From positions 159,495 to 223,494 of the forward strand of contig NZ_JAERWK010000020.1 of the NCBI RefSeq assembly GCF_016918035.1: DNA of 64,000 nt, in the 5' to 3' direction. Shown here in pieces: positions 41,385-50,589 of the stretch (positions are counted from its first letter, which is position 1; each line of letters begins with the position of its first letter). The position numbers were made by a program, and so were the translations under genes. This stretch comes from Nakamurella leprariae (GTDB lineage Bacteria > Actinomycetota > Actinomycetes > Mycobacteriales > Nakamurellaceae). Below the pieces are notes generated by a model. That model worked only from the letters and a program-made list of their open reading frames with translations. It did not search any database and was not told the DNA's origin.

Positions 41385-42409
41385 CCGGCACGGTCGACCT
41401 CGCGGCCGCGACCGTCGAGTGCGCCGACGACGCCGCCGTGCAGGAGCTGTTCCTGCAGCGCGGCTGGAGCGACGGGCTGCCGGTGGTGCCGCCCACGCCG
41501 GAGCGGGTGCGGGCGGTGGTCGAGGCCGCCCAGCTGCCCGGCGACCACGTGCTGGGGCGGATCCCGGAGCAGGCCCGCGCGGTGACCGTCGAGCACCTGG
41601 CCGTGAACGCGGTCGCCGCCGGGTGCCGGGTGGAGCACACCTCGGTGCTGGTGGCGATCGTGCGGGCGATCACCCGTCCGGAGTTCGGCCTGCACTCGGC
41701 CACCATCAGCGGCGCCACCGCGCCGCTGGCCATCGTCTCCGGCGACAGCGTCCGGCAGCTCGGGATGAACAGCGGTGCCAGCCTGTTCGGCCCGGGACAC
41801 CTGGCCAACGCCACCATCGGCCGCGCCGTGCGGCTGCTGCTGCAGAACGTGTGCGGCGGCGTCCCCGGCGTGCTGGACAAGTCGACGTTCGGCCACCCGG
41901 GCAAGTACTCGTACTGCATCGCCGAGTCGGACGAGCACAACCCGTGGGAGCCGCTGCACGTGGCGCGCGGCCTGGACCCGCAGGACAGCGGGGTGACCGT
42001 GTTCTCCGGTGAGGGTCCGGTGAACGTCCGCAACGACTGGTCGGGCGAGCCCGGTCCGGTGCTGGCCAGCATCGCCGACGGCATGCTGCGGTCGCACTTC
42101 ACCGGCGGGTCCGTGGTGGTCGTGCTGGGCCCGCTGCACGCCGCGATCCTGGCCCGGGCCGGGATGTCGCGGGCCGATGTGCAGGCCGAGCTGCACCGGC
42201 TGGCCCGGCGCAGCACGGCCGACCTGGCCCGGATCGGCCGCTTGCCCGGCGGCAGCGGCTCCCCCGACGAGTGGTGGTCCGCCGTACCCACGGCGGACGA
42301 CGTGCTGCTGACCGTGGCGGGCGGTCACCTCTACGGCTACTCGGCGGTGATCCCGGCCTGGGTCGCCGGGCCGGACTCGCTGCCGGTCACCGAGCGCGTG
42401 CCGCGCTGA
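41381..42409 (+). CDS. Conserved UGSC-associated protein (GW-DGLPVVPPT family)
   Basis: A 342-residue protein of a widespread uncharacterised family recognised by RGWSDGLPVVPPTPERVRA near residue 28. Further conserved blocks: EHLAVNAVAAGCRVEH, LGMNSGASLFGPGHLANATI, GVPGVLDKSTFGHPGKYSYC and AESDEHNPWEPLHVARG. The Cys/His content and the strict blocks suggest an enzyme, but no activity is known to me. GTG start overlapping the previous stop (GTGA). Members are commonly found next to UGSC-family proteins, as here with the gene at 42451. Confidence 0.85.
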   Translation: MTGTVDLAAATVECADDAAVQELFLQRGWSDGLPVVPPTPERVRAVVEAAQLPGDHVLGRIPEQARAVTVEHLAVNAVAAGCRVEHTSVLVAIVRAITRPEFGLHSATISGATAPLAIVSGDSVRQLGMNSGASLFGPGHLANATIGRAVRLLLQNVCGGVPGVLDKSTFGHPGKYSYCIAESDEHNPWEPLHVARGLDPQDSGVTVFSGEGPVNVRNDWSGEPGPVLASIADGMLRSHFTGGSVVVVLGPLHAAILARAGMSRADVQAELHRLARRSTADLARIGRLPGGSGSPDEWWSAVPTADDVLLTVAGGHLYGYSAVIPAWVAGPDSLPVTERVPR

Positions 42410-42450
42410 ATGCCCGATCCCGCCGACCCCGACCCGCTCGAGGAGCTGTC

Positions 42451-42978
42451 ATGACGCTGACCGTCCTGGACCCCACCGCCCGCAGCGCGGACGCCACCAC
42501 CTCGCTGAACGCGCAGCCGGCGACCGTCGCCGGCCTCAGCGTCGGGCTGCTGGACAACGGCAAGCCCAACTCCGACCGCTTCCTGGCGGCGCTCGCCGAC
42601 GAGCTGCGCCGGCGCGGGGCGCGACCGCTGGTCCCGAAGCGCAAGTCGAACATCGGCCGGCTGGCCGAGCCGGAGCTCATCGAAACCCTGTCGCTCGCGG
42701 CCGATCTCGTGGTGGTCGGGGTCGGCGACTGCGCCGGCTGCTGCTCCTGCTCGACGCTCGACGCCATCGCGCTGGAGGCCGCCGGGCGGCCGACGGTGAT
42801 GGTGTGCACCAGCGAGTTCCTGACCACGGCCCAGATCTCGGCCGCGACCGCCGGCGTCCGGGACTACCCGTTCACCGTGATCGACCACCCGTTCGGCGCG
42901 CTGACCGCGGAGCAGGTGGCCGACCGGGCCCGCGAGGTGGCCGAGCGGCTGTGGGGTCCGCCGACCGACGGCCAGTGA
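42451..42978 (+). CDS. UGSC-family protein, cysteine form
   Basis: A 175-residue protein of the UGSC family, first known as an abundant marine selenoprotein group with a Sec-Gly-Ser-Cys motif. Here the equivalent loop is VVGVGDCAGCCSCSTLDA: Cys94, Cys97, Cys98 and Cys100, all encoded by TGC, so no selenocysteine. The fold is probably Rossmann-like: VGLLDNGKPNSDRFLAAL is the first strand/turn, and GRPTVMVCTSEFLTTAQ the strand after the Cys loop. The ATG has GAGGAG 6 bases upstream. Thiol or metal chemistry is implied; function unknown. Last gene of the operon. Confidence 0.85.
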   Translation: MTLTVLDPTARSADATTSLNAQPATVAGLSVGLLDNGKPNSDRFLAALADELRRRGARPLVPKRKSNIGRLAEPELIETLSLAADLVVVGVGDCAGCCSCSTLDAIALEAAGRPTVMVCTSEFLTTAQISAATAGVRDYPFTVIDHPFGALTAEQVADRAREVAERLWGPPTDGQ

Positions 42979-43000
42979 GCGCGGCCGCCTGAGTCGGAGA

Positions 43001-43079
43001 TGCTGATCAGGGCAGCGGTGTCCCGGTGTGCTCGGCCAGCGCGTAGCAGTGCGTCCTGGAACCCGCGGTCGGCGACGAT
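43001..43079 (-). repeat. Degenerate copy of the 3' end of the SDR gene at 43943
   Basis: TGCTGATCAGGGCAGCGG onward is ~85% identical to 43937-44016, i.e. the last ~25 codons of the SDR (ADRGFQDAL, AEHTGTPLP). The copy has small deletions and no matching upstream part. The rest of 42979-43444 holds no recognised gene. Confidence 0.7.
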
Positions 43080-43444
43080 CCCGTCGACGACGTCCCGACC
43101 AGCCCGGCTCCGCAACTGGCCGACGCCTGGCCGCCAGCCGGGCCGAGTGGGGTGCTGCCGACCACCGGGGACCACTCTGCTGCCGCCTCCCTGCTCGGTG
43201 GGGCGATGATGCTCGGGGCGCGGTGCCACTGCTGGTGGCGGGCCGACGGCGACTGCGGGGCTGAGGCGGATCGGCGCATTGCTCAGCCAGGTCCGCTCGG
43301 CGTCAGACGGCAGTAGGTTGGAGCCCCGTGCACCGACGGGGAGACGATGAGGCCATCAGAGACGTCTGATATGACAGCGTCCGCTGTAGAGCCGATGCCG
43401 CACTCAAGCCGAAGCCCTTCGGAACCCGAAACCAGAGGCGAGCG

Positions 43445-43813
43445 ATGAGCGGTGAAGAGTTCCGGCGCGGCAACAGCCGCCTGCGCCGGATGCTGGCCGA
43501 TCCCCAGACTCGGGACCAGGTCACCGCCGTGCGGGAAGAGATGGCACAGGCGGATCGCACCCACAAGATGAACCTGGCCGCGATCCGCAACGCGGCCAAC
43601 CTGACCCAGGACGAACTCGCCGCCCGGATGGGCATCAAGCAGGCGGCCGTCAGTGGAGTCGAGGCCCGCAGCGATCTGCTGCTGTCGACGTTGGCCAACT
43701 ACCTGCGCGCCGCCGGTGGCACCGACGCGCGGGTCGTCGTCACCCTCAACGGGCAGGACGTCGAACTGCCATTGACGAGCATTCTCGACGACGACCGACA
43801 GCCGTCGAGCTGA
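43445..43813 (+). CDS. XRE-family DNA-binding protein, HigA-like orphan antitoxin
   Basis: A 122-residue protein with an N-terminal helical extension and a helix-turn-helix of the XRE type at residues 44-85 (IRNAANLTQDELAARMG, IKQAAVSGVEARSDLLLSTL). The C-terminal strand ARVVVTLNGQDVELPL matches HigA2/Xre antitoxins. No RelE/HigB-like toxin gene is adjacent on either side, so it is an orphan. It sits between two copies of the SDR 3' end, as if inserted in a duplicated segment. Confidence 0.8.
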   Translation: MSGEEFRRGNSRLRRMLADPQTRDQVTAVREEMAQADRTHKMNLAAIRNAANLTQDELAARMGIKQAAVSGVEARSDLLLSTLANYLRAAGGTDARVVVTLNGQDVELPLTSILDDDRQPSS

Positions 43814-43942
43814 CACCCATGACGCTCTCGGTTGGGGAGGCCTCGAGCAGGCTCCGACCGGCGTCAATCTGTCGTGACGCACGTGTGCTTTGCGAAGCCC
43901 GTCGACACTGTCACGAGAACGATCACTTGCGAAGAGTGCTGA

Positions 43943-44683
43943 TCAGGGCAGCGGCGTCCCGGTGTGCTCGGCCAAGGCGTCGAGCAGCGCGTCCTGGAAC
44001 CCGCGGTCGGCCACGGCCCCGTGGGTGTCGCGGCGCTTCTGGTGATACCAGTAGTGACCGCTGGTCAGCGCGTCCGGGTCGTCGCTGGTGGCCAGCCACA
44101 CCTGGGTCGCCGCGCCCAGCTCGAGATCGTCCGAGGCGCCTCGGCCGCCCATCCGGGTCGGCACCCAGCCGGGATCGACCGAGTTGCTGAGCACGTCCGG
44201 CCAGCGCCGGGCCACCCCGGCCGCGAGCGCGCTGACCAGCTGCTTGGTGTTCGAGTAGGACGCCTCCCGGCGGGTGCCGGTCCAGTCCAGGGCGGCCAGG
44301 TCGGAGGTCTCCAGCCGGCCTCCCCGGTGCATGCCGCTGCTCAGGTAGACCAGCCGGTCCGGCCGGTCGATGAGCGCGGTGAGCAGGTACGGCGCCACCA
44401 CGTTGACCCGGGCCAGCTCCCGCCCGGACAGCACCCCGGCGTTGTGGATGACGGCGTCCATCCGGCCCAGCGCGTTGACCTGGGCGGCCACGTCGCGCGT
44501 CGGGCCGGAGTCGGCCAGGTCGCCGACGACCACCTCGGCGCCCCGGGCGACCAGGTCGTCCACCGCGTCGCGCCGGTCCTCGTTGCGCACGTGCACCACC
44601 ACGGCGTGCCCGCCGTCCAGCAGTCGCTCGGCGGCCAGATGGCCGAGCCCGTCGGCGGAGCCGGTGACCAGGACCCGACTCAC
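43943..44683 (-). CDS. Short-chain dehydrogenase/reductase
   Basis: A 246-residue atypical SDR: VLVTGSADGLGHLAAERLLD cofactor loop, IHNAGVLSG, catalytic SYSNTKQLVSALA, NSVDPGWVPTRMGG. Resembles NAD(P)-dependent oxidoreductases of the retinol dehydrogenase-like group. It follows the cupin gene with a 4-base overlap. Its 3' end is duplicated at 43001-43079. Confidence 0.85.
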   Translation of the reverse strand: MSRVLVTGSADGLGHLAAERLLDGGHAVVVHVRNEDRRDAVDDLVARGAEVVVGDLADSGPTRDVAAQVNALGRMDAVIHNAGVLSGRELARVNVVAPYLLTALIDRPDRLVYLSSGMHRGGRLETSDLAALDWTGTRREASYSNTKQLVSALAAGVARRWPDVLSNSVDPGWVPTRMGGRGASDDLELGAATQVWLATSDDPDALTSGHYWYHQKRRDTHGAVADRGFQDALLDALAEHTGTPLP

Positions 44684-45075
44684 GGCCGGTGGTAGTCCTC
44701 GTCGGACACGTGCTCCAGCCAGGTGGCGGCGGCCTCCGGGGTCTCGTCCCAGAGCGCCAGGTGTTCCATGAAGTCGTCGGGAGTGGCGCCGTGCCAGTGC
44801 TCCTCACCGGGCGGGGTGTACACGGTCTGACCTGGGGTGACCACCAGGACGGTGCCGTCCCGGGTCCCCATCAGGGCGACCCCTGCCACCACGTGCAGCG
44901 TCTGACCGAACGGGTGGGAGTGCCACGCGGTGCGGGCCCCCGGCGCGAACCGGACCCGGTTGCACCGCAGCTGCGCCGGCGCCGGCTTCGGCCCGGCGAT
45001 CACGTCCATCCAGACGTCGCCGGTGAACCACTTGGCCGGAGCCTTGCCGGTCGGCTGCTTGGGCTCGATGTGCAT
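44680..45075 (-). CDS. Small cupin protein (quercetinase-like)
   Basis: A 131-residue single-domain cupin: [20 protein letters not shown] gives the metal ligands His50 and His52 with a Gln in place of the first Glu position, and [14 protein letters not shown] supplies the later His. Resembles the small carboxymuconolactone-decarboxylase-associated cupins. GAGGAG 7 bases before the ATG. In operon with the SDR. Confidence 0.85.
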   Translation of the reverse strand: MHIEPKQPTGKAPAKWFTGDVWMDVIAGPKPAPAQLRCNRVRFAPGARTAWHSHPFGQTLHVVAGVALMGTRDGTVLVVTPGQTVYTPPGEEHWHGATPDDFMEHLALWDETPEAAATWLEHVSDEDYHRP

Positions 45076-45328
45076 GCCGCGCTCCTCGGTCGATCGTCGG
45101 GCCGTGCTCGTGCCCACTCTGGTGCATGCCGGCCGGTCGTGGGCGGTCGGGGTCGCGGCGCTTGCGCTGTCAGCGGAAGTGTTCGGCGTCACGCCGCCGC
45201 TGGATCCGGCGGTCGCGGGCTACCGTCGTGACGGCGGGCAGGCCGATCCACGCCGTTCCGCCGTGCCCGTCCCCGTGCAGCGTCGCGCGGTTCCGTTCCC
45301 CGCAGCACCGATCGATCGGGAGATCTCT

Positions 45329-46372
45329 GTGCCCACCACCGTCCGCGCCTGGGGCGCCCCGTCGGCCACCGACCCGTTGGTTCCGCTGACCATCGAGCGT
45401 CGCGACACCGGCGAGCACGACGTGCGCATCGCCATCCGCTACGCCGGCATCTGCCACTCCGACATTCACACCGTCCGCGGCGAGTGGGGCGACATCACCT
45501 ACCCGCAGGTGGTCGGCCACGAGATCGCCGGCGAGGTCACCGAGGTCGGCGCCGGTGTCACCAAGTTCAAGGTTGGCGACCGCGTCGGCGTCGGCTGCAT
45601 GGTCAACTCGTGCCGCGAGTGCGAGAACTGCCAGGCCGGCCTGGAGAACTACTGCCTCAAGGGCAACACCGGCACCTACAACTCGGTGGACCGCGACGGC
45701 ACGATCACCCAGGGCGGCTACGCCACCGAGGTCGTCGTCGACCAGGACTTCGTGCTGAACGTGCCGGAATCGCTGCCGTACGAGTCGGTCGCGCCGCTGC
45801 TGTGCGCCGGCATCACCACCTACTCGCCGCTGGCCCACTGGAACGCGGGCCCCGGCAAGAAGGTCGCCGTCGTCGGCATGGGCGGCCTCGGCCACATGGC
45901 CGTCAAGATCGCCGCGGCCATGGGCGCCGAGGTGACCGTGCTGTCCCAGACGCTGTCCAAGCAGGCCGACAGCCTGGAGTTCGGCGCCACCGCGCATCAC
46001 GCCACCAGCGACCCGTCGACCTTCGAGAAGCTGGCCAGCACCTTCGACCTCATCATCAACACGGTGTCGGCCGAGCTGGACCTGAACGCATACCTCAAGC
46101 TGCTTCGGCTGGACGGCACCATGGTCAACGTCGGCGCCCCGCCGCAGCCGCTGCCCATCCAGGTGTTCACCCTGTTCGGCGGCCGCCGCTCCTTCGCCGG
46201 TTCCAGCATCGGCGGCATCCGCGAGACCCAGGAGATGCTCGACTTCTGCGCCGAGCACAACGTCTCCCCCGCCACCGAGCTGATCAGCGCCGACCAGATC
46301 AACGAGGCCTACGACCGCGTGGTCAAGTCGGACGTGCGGTATCGGTTCGTCATCGATACGGCCACCATCTGA
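45329..46372 (+). CDS. Zinc-dependent NAD(P) alcohol dehydrogenase
   Basis: A complete 347-residue medium-chain alcohol dehydrogenase of the YahK/cinnamyl-alcohol type. Catalytic zinc ligands in [17 protein letters not shown] and [10 protein letters not shown]; structural zinc [15 protein letters not shown]; cofactor turn [13 protein letters not shown]. The GTG start has GGGAG 7 bases upstream; the open frame reaches further back without similarity. Reduces aldehydes with NADPH in this subfamily. Transcribed alone and followed by a strong hairpin. Confidence 0.92.
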   Translation: MPTTVRAWGAPSATDPLVPLTIERRDTGEHDVRIAIRYAGICHSDIHTVRGEWGDITYPQVVGHEIAGEVTEVGAGVTKFKVGDRVGVGCMVNSCRECENCQAGLENYCLKGNTGTYNSVDRDGTITQGGYATEVVVDQDFVLNVPESLPYESVAPLLCAGITTYSPLAHWNAGPGKKVAVVGMGGLGHMAVKIAAAMGAEVTVLSQTLSKQADSLEFGATAHHATSDPSTFEKLASTFDLIINTVSAELDLNAYLKLLRLDGTMVNVGAPPQPLPIQVFTLFGGRRSFAGSSIGGIRETQEMLDFCAEHNVSPATELISADQINEAYDRVVKSDVRYRFVIDTATI

Positions 46373-46398
46373 CCCTGCTGTCTGACGCTGCTGTCCCG

Positions 46399-46438
46399 CC
46401 GAGGCCGGTGCATCCCTGACGGGGTGCGCCGGCCTCGG
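46399..46438 (+). terminator. Hairpin terminator after the alcohol dehydrogenase
   Basis: CCGAGGCCGGTGCATCCC and GGGGTGCGCCGGCCTCGG pair over 18 positions (one G-T wobble and one mismatch region) around a TGAC loop, 26 bases after the stop. Confidence 0.65.
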
Positions 46439-46518
46439 TCGTTCCAGGCTCTCGCGTGGCGGGCCGCCTGACCCGGACCTACGCTCCTTCGCACCGACAC
46501 AACGACGTGGAGGCAGCG

Positions 46519-47988
46519 GTGAGCAGCAGTCTCGATCCTGACGGGTCCGCATCCGGCTCCGGGAGGGCCGCCGTCGATCCGGTGGTCAGTGCTTTTCCCA
46601 CGAGAGTGTTGCCCGCCCCCAAGGTGCGGGAGATGCCGGCCGCCCCGACCCGGTACCTCCCGCTCATCGGCCCCGGCATCATCGCCGCCGGCGTCGGGCT
46701 GGCCTCGGGCGAGTTCATCCTCTACCCGTTCATCGCCTCGCAGGTCGGGCTGGTGTTCGTCTGGGCCGCGGTGGTCGGGCTGGTCACCCAGTTCTTCCTG
46801 AACATGGAGATCGAGCGGTACACGCTGGCCACCGGCGAAACGGCGCTGACCGGGTTCAGCCGCTACTGGCGGCACTGGGGTCTGGTCTTCGCGATCCTCA
46901 CGTACTTCGCGAACCTCTGGCCGGGGTGGGCGACGTCGAGCGCCACACTGTTCTCGTACCTGTTCGGCGGCACGCCCCGGTACATCGCCATCGGGCTGCT
47001 GGTGCTGATCGGGCTGATCCTGACGCTGGCGCCGGTGGTGTACGTGGCGCTGGAGCGGGCGCAGATGCTCAAGGTCGCCGCGGTCATCCTGCTGTTCGTG
47101 GTGGCGGCGATCTTCGCGATCGGCGCCAGCGCCTGGGGCGACCTGCCGCAGGTGGTGACGAGGCCGCGGATCCCCGCCGAGGAACTGGGCTTCGCCGTGC
47201 TGCTGGGCGCACTGGCGTTCGCCGGCGGTGGCGGCGGGCAGAACCTGGTGCAGGCCAACTGGATCCGGGACAAGGGCTTCGGGATGGGCAGTTACGTCCC
47301 GCGACTGGTCAGCCCGATCACCGGGCAGCCGGAGGCCGAGCCGAGCACCGGCTACATCTTCCAGCCCAACGAGCGCAACCTGTCCCGTTGGCGGGGCTGG
47401 TGGAAGTTCGCCAACATCGAGCAGCTCACCACGTTCGTGCTGATCACCTTCCTGACCATCCTGTTCACCTCGCTGCTGGCCTACGCCACGGTCTACGGAA
47501 CACCGGACCTGGCCAACAACATCAACTTCATCAAGACCGAGGGCGAGATCCTCGGTGAGCGCGTCGGCCCGTGGTTCCAGTACTTCTTCTGGTTCGTCGG
47601 CGCCTTCTCGCTGTTCGCCGCGGCGCTCGGCATCGTCGACTACACCAGCCGGCTGGCTGCCGACGTGGTCAAGACCTCCTACGCCCGCAAGATCAACGAG
47701 AGCAAGCTGTACGCCTGGCTGGTCTGGGGCCTGGTGGCCATCGGCATCGCCGTGCTGCTGGTCGGGTTCGACCAGCCGATCGTGCTGCTGGTCATCGCCG
47801 CCGTGGTCGGCGGCTTCATGATGTTCATCTACTCCGGGCTGTTGATCCTGATCAACCGCAAGCTGCTGCCAGCGCCGATCAAGGTGCGCGGGGTCCGGCT
47901 TGCTGCGCTCGTCTGGTCGATCCTGCTCTTCGGGACGCTTTCGGTGCTGACGTTCCACGACCAGATCGGTCGGTTGTTCGGGGACTGA
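46519..47988 (+). CDS. Divergent Nramp-family transporter
   Basis: A 489-residue membrane protein with 11-12 helices and the Nramp (LeuT-fold) order. Helix 1, LIGPGIIAAGVGLASGEFIL, lacks the metal-binding DPGN, and the helix 6 equivalent, LAFAGGGGGQNLVQANWIRD, lacks the MPH motif. The cargo is therefore unlikely to be Mn2+/Fe2+ as in classical Nramp. The GTG start has GGAGG 6 bases upstream; about 45 hydrophilic residues precede helix 1. It converges on the urea ABC operon; a functional link is possible but not shown. Confidence 0.85.
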   Translation: MSSSLDPDGSASGSGRAAVDPVVSAFPTRVLPAPKVREMPAAPTRYLPLIGPGIIAAGVGLASGEFILYPFIASQVGLVFVWAAVVGLVTQFFLNMEIERYTLATGETALTGFSRYWRHWGLVFAILTYFANLWPGWATSSATLFSYLFGGTPRYIAIGLLVLIGLILTLAPVVYVALERAQMLKVAAVILLFVVAAIFAIGASAWGDLPQVVTRPRIPAEELGFAVLLGALAFAGGGGGQNLVQANWIRDKGFGMGSYVPRLVSPITGQPEAEPSTGYIFQPNERNLSRWRGWWKFANIEQLTTFVLITFLTILFTSLLAYATVYGTPDLANNINFIKTEGEILGERVGPWFQYFFWFVGAFSLFAAALGIVDYTSRLAADVVKTSYARKINESKLYAWLVWGLVAIGIAVLLVGFDQPIVLLVIAAVVGGFMMFIYSGLLILINRKLLPAPIKVRGVRLAALVWSILLFGTLSVLTFHDQIGRLFGD

Positions 47989-48005
47989 GCGGGTCGGTCA
48001 GCCCC

Positions 48006-48698
48006 TCAGATGGCCATGGCCTCCCGCACCGACCCGGCCGCCTCCCGGCCGCCGTCGCCGGACGAGGTGACCCGCCCGGAGGCCAGCACGTAGTAGCGGC
48101 TCGAGGCGTCGAGCGCGAACCCGACGTGCTGCTCGACCAGCAGCACCGACAAACCACCGCGGGAGGCCAGGTCGATGATCGTCTGCTGGATCTCGGCGAC
48201 GATCGACGGCTGGATGCCCTCGGTGGGCTCGTCCAGGATGAGCAGCTGCGGCTCGCTGATCAGGGCGCGGGCGATGGCCAGCTGCTGGCGCTGCCCACCG
48301 GAGAGGAGGCCGGCCTTGCGGCTGCTGAGCTCACCGAGCACCGGGAACATCTCCAGCGCCTCGTCGATGAGCGCCCGGCCCCGCTTGCGGCCGTCCGCGA
48401 CCACCTGCAGGTTCTCCATGGTGGTCAGCTGCCCGAACGACTGCTGCCCCTGCGGCACGTAAGCCATGCCGCGGGCGACACGCTGGTACGGCCGCAGCCC
48501 GGTGATGTCCTCCCCGTCCAGCAGGATCTTCCCGGACCGCACCTTGAGCAGGCCCATGGCCGCGCGGATCAGCGTCGACTTGCCGGCGCCGTTGTGACCC
48601 ATCACCGCGGCCACGCCGTCGGTGGGGACCTCGACGGTGACCCCGTGCAGCACGTTGGAGCGGGTGTATCCCACCGTGACATCGAGCAACGACAGCAT
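48006..48698 (-). CDS. urtE: Urea ABC importer ATPase (UrtE)
   Basis: A 230-residue ATPase: Walker A GHNGAGKSTLIRA, YVPQGQQSFGQLTTMENLQV, signature LLSGGQRQQLAIARA, Walker B LLILDEPTEGIQPSIV (the EGIQPSIV block is typical of UrtE), H-loop LLVEQHV. Last gene of urtABCDE; its ATG shares one base with the UrtD stop. Confidence 0.93.
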   Translation of the reverse strand: MLSLLDVTVGYTRSNVLHGVTVEVPTDGVAAVMGHNGAGKSTLIRAAMGLLKVRSGKILLDGEDITGLRPYQRVARGMAYVPQGQQSFGQLTTMENLQVVADGRKRGRALIDEALEMFPVLGELSSRKAGLLSGGQRQQLAIARALISEPQLLILDEPTEGIQPSIVAEIQQTIIDLASRGGLSVLLVEQHVGFALDASSRYYVLASGRVTSSGDGGREAAGSVREAMAI

Positions 48699-49456
48699 CA
48701 GATCTCCGCTCCGGTGGGCGCGGCCGCGGCCGTGCCGAGATAGACGGCCTGCACGCGCGGGTCGGCCTGCACCTCGGCGACCGAGCCCTCGGACAGCACC
48801 TTGCCGGCGGCCAGCACGGTGACCGACTTGGCGAAGCTGCGCATGAAGTCCATGTCGTGCTCGACGATGACCACGGTGCGCTCGGTCGAGATGCGCTGCA
48901 GCAGCTCACCGGTGGCATTGCGCTCGTCGTGACTCATGCCGGCCACGGGCTCGTCGAGCAGCAGCAGCTGGGCGTTCTGCACCAGCAGCATGCCGATCTC
49001 CAGCCACTGCTTCTGCCCGTGCGACAGCACCCCGGCCAGGGTGTCGATCTGACCGGTCAGCCCGATGGTCTCCAGCGCGGCGGTGACCTCCTCGGGCACG
49101 GCGCTGCGCCGGCGCAGCAGGGTGAGCGGCGTGCGGTGCGCACCGGCCGCGATGTCCAGGTTCTGCAGGACGGTGAGATCCTCGAACACGGTGGACGTCT
49201 GGAAGGTGCGCCCCACCCCGAGCCGGGCGATCTTGTGCACCTTCTTGCCCTGCAGGTGGTTGCCGGCGAACTCGATGCTCCCGGTGGAGGGCACCAGTCC
49301 GGAGATGGCGTCGATGATCGTCGTCTTGCCGGCGCCGTTGGGGCCGATGAGGAACCGCAGGTCGCTCTTGAGCACCGTCAGGTTGACGGTGTCGACGGCG
49401 ATGAACCCGTCGAAGGAGACGGTGAGGTCGGTGATCTCGAGGTAGTCGGTGGCCAT
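48698..49456 (-). CDS. urtD: Urea ABC importer ATPase (UrtD)
   Basis: A 252-residue ATPase: GPNGAGKTTIIDA, GVGRTFQTSTVFEDLTVLQN, the UrtD signature LSHGQKQWLEIGMLL, Walker B LLLLDEPVAGMS and EHDMDFM. Starts within the UrtC stop. Confidence 0.93.
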   Translation of the reverse strand: MATDYLEITDLTVSFDGFIAVDTVNLTVLKSDLRFLIGPNGAGKTTIIDAISGLVPSTGSIEFAGNHLQGKKVHKIARLGVGRTFQTSTVFEDLTVLQNLDIAAGAHRTPLTLLRRRSAVPEEVTAALETIGLTGQIDTLAGVLSHGQKQWLEIGMLLVQNAQLLLLDEPVAGMSHDERNATGELLQRISTERTVVIVEHDMDFMRSFAKSVTVLAAGKVLSEGSVAEVQADPRVQAVYLGTAAAAPTGAEI

Positions 49457-50589
49457 CAGACCCTGCTCCCCACGTCGGTCTTGAGGTCGTCGGTCACGGC
49501 GACCGGCGGCTCGGCCGGCCGGCCACGCTTGTCGTCCCACCAGCCGCGGGCGTTGCGGATCACCGAGCCCAGGCTGGCCAGGCCGCCGGGCAGGAAGGCG
49601 ATGACCACGATGAACAGCGCGCCCTGCACGTAGGTCCAGAACGCCGGGAACTGTTCGGACAGCGTGCTCTGTGCCCAGGCCACGCCGACCGCGCCGATCA
49701 CCGGGCCCCACAGGGTGCCGCGGCCGCCGATGGCCACGCCGATGAGCATGGCGATGGACGGCGCGACGCCCACGTCCATCGGCGTGATGATGCCGACGAT
49801 CGGCACGAACAGCGCCCCGCCGATGCCGGCCATGGCCGCGGCGATGACGTAGGCGACGACCTTGACGTTGGCCGGGTCGTAGCCCAGGAACCGGACCCGC
49901 TCCTCGGAGCTCTGGCAGGCGCGGAGCAGTTCGCCGTAGCGGCTGTTGCGCAGCTGCCGGGCGATGAACACCATCACCAGCAGGAAGCCGGCGGCCAGGT
50001 AGAACAGCATGCGCTGGTTGACCGGGTCGTTGAGGTCGTAGCCGAAGAACGACCGGAAGTTGCTGAGTCCGTTGGTGCCGTTGGTGTAGTTCCCGGACTG
50101 CGAGCCCAGCACGATGATGAGCAGCGCGAACGCCGCGGCCAGGGCCTGGGACAGGATGGCGAAGTAGGCGCCGCGGACCTTGCGCTTGAACGTGGCCAGG
50201 CCGAGCACGAGCGCGACCGCGGCGGGCAGCAGCACGATGGCCGCGATGGTGATCGGCCCGCTGCGGAACATCTCGATCCAGCCGGGCAGCCAGTCGGTGG
50301 TCGGTGGCATGTAGTCGGGCGCGCGGCCGGGGCCGGCGTCGTCCAGCTTCATGTGCAGGCCCATGGCGTAGGCGCCGAGGCCGAAGAACACGCCCTGGCC
50401 GAGGGTGAGCATGCCGCCGCTGCCCCAGGCCAGGCCGATGCCGACCGCGACGATGGCGAAGCACAGGTAGCGGGCGAGCAGGTTGAGCCGGAAGTCCGAC
50501 AGGATGCCCGGCGCCAGCACGAAGAGCACGACGGCGGCGAGCAGGAACGGGACGAAGGCCGAGAAGCGGCTGCTGGTCAGGAACTTCAT
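49456..50589 (-). CDS. urtC: Urea ABC importer permease (UrtC)
   Basis: A 377-residue permease with about 9-10 helices and UrtC segments GIGLAWGSGGMLTLGQGVFF, ILSQALAAAFALLIIVLGSQ and FLGYDPANVKVVAYVIAA. ATG overlaps the UrtB stop (ATGA). Confidence 0.93.
   Translation of the reverse strand: MKFLTSSRFSAFVPFLLAAVVLFVLAPGILSDFRLNLLARYLCFAIVAVGIGLAWGSGGMLTLGQGVFFGLGAYAMGLHMKLDDAGPGRAPDYMPPTTDWLPGWIEMFRSGPITIAAIVLLPAAVALVLGLATFKRKVRGAYFAILSQALAAAFALLIIVLGSQSGNYTNGTNGLSNFRSFFGYDLNDPVNQRMLFYLAAGFLLVMVFIARQLRNSRYGELLRACQSSEERVRFLGYDPANVKVVAYVIAAAMAGIGGALFVPIVGIITPMDVGVAPSIAMLIGVAIGGRGTLWGPVIGAVGVAWAQSTLSEQFPAFWTYVQGALFIVVIAFLPGGLASLGSVIRNARGWWDDKRGRPAEPPVAVTDDLKTDVGSRV

Noticed and set aside
42716..42760. 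Possible selenocysteine codon in the UGSC-family gene
   Set aside because: All four positions in the motif are TGC; no in-frame TGA is present, so this is a Cys homologue.
43445..43813. Complete HigBA toxin-antitoxin pair
   Set aside because: No RelE/HigB-like frame on either side of the XRE gene.
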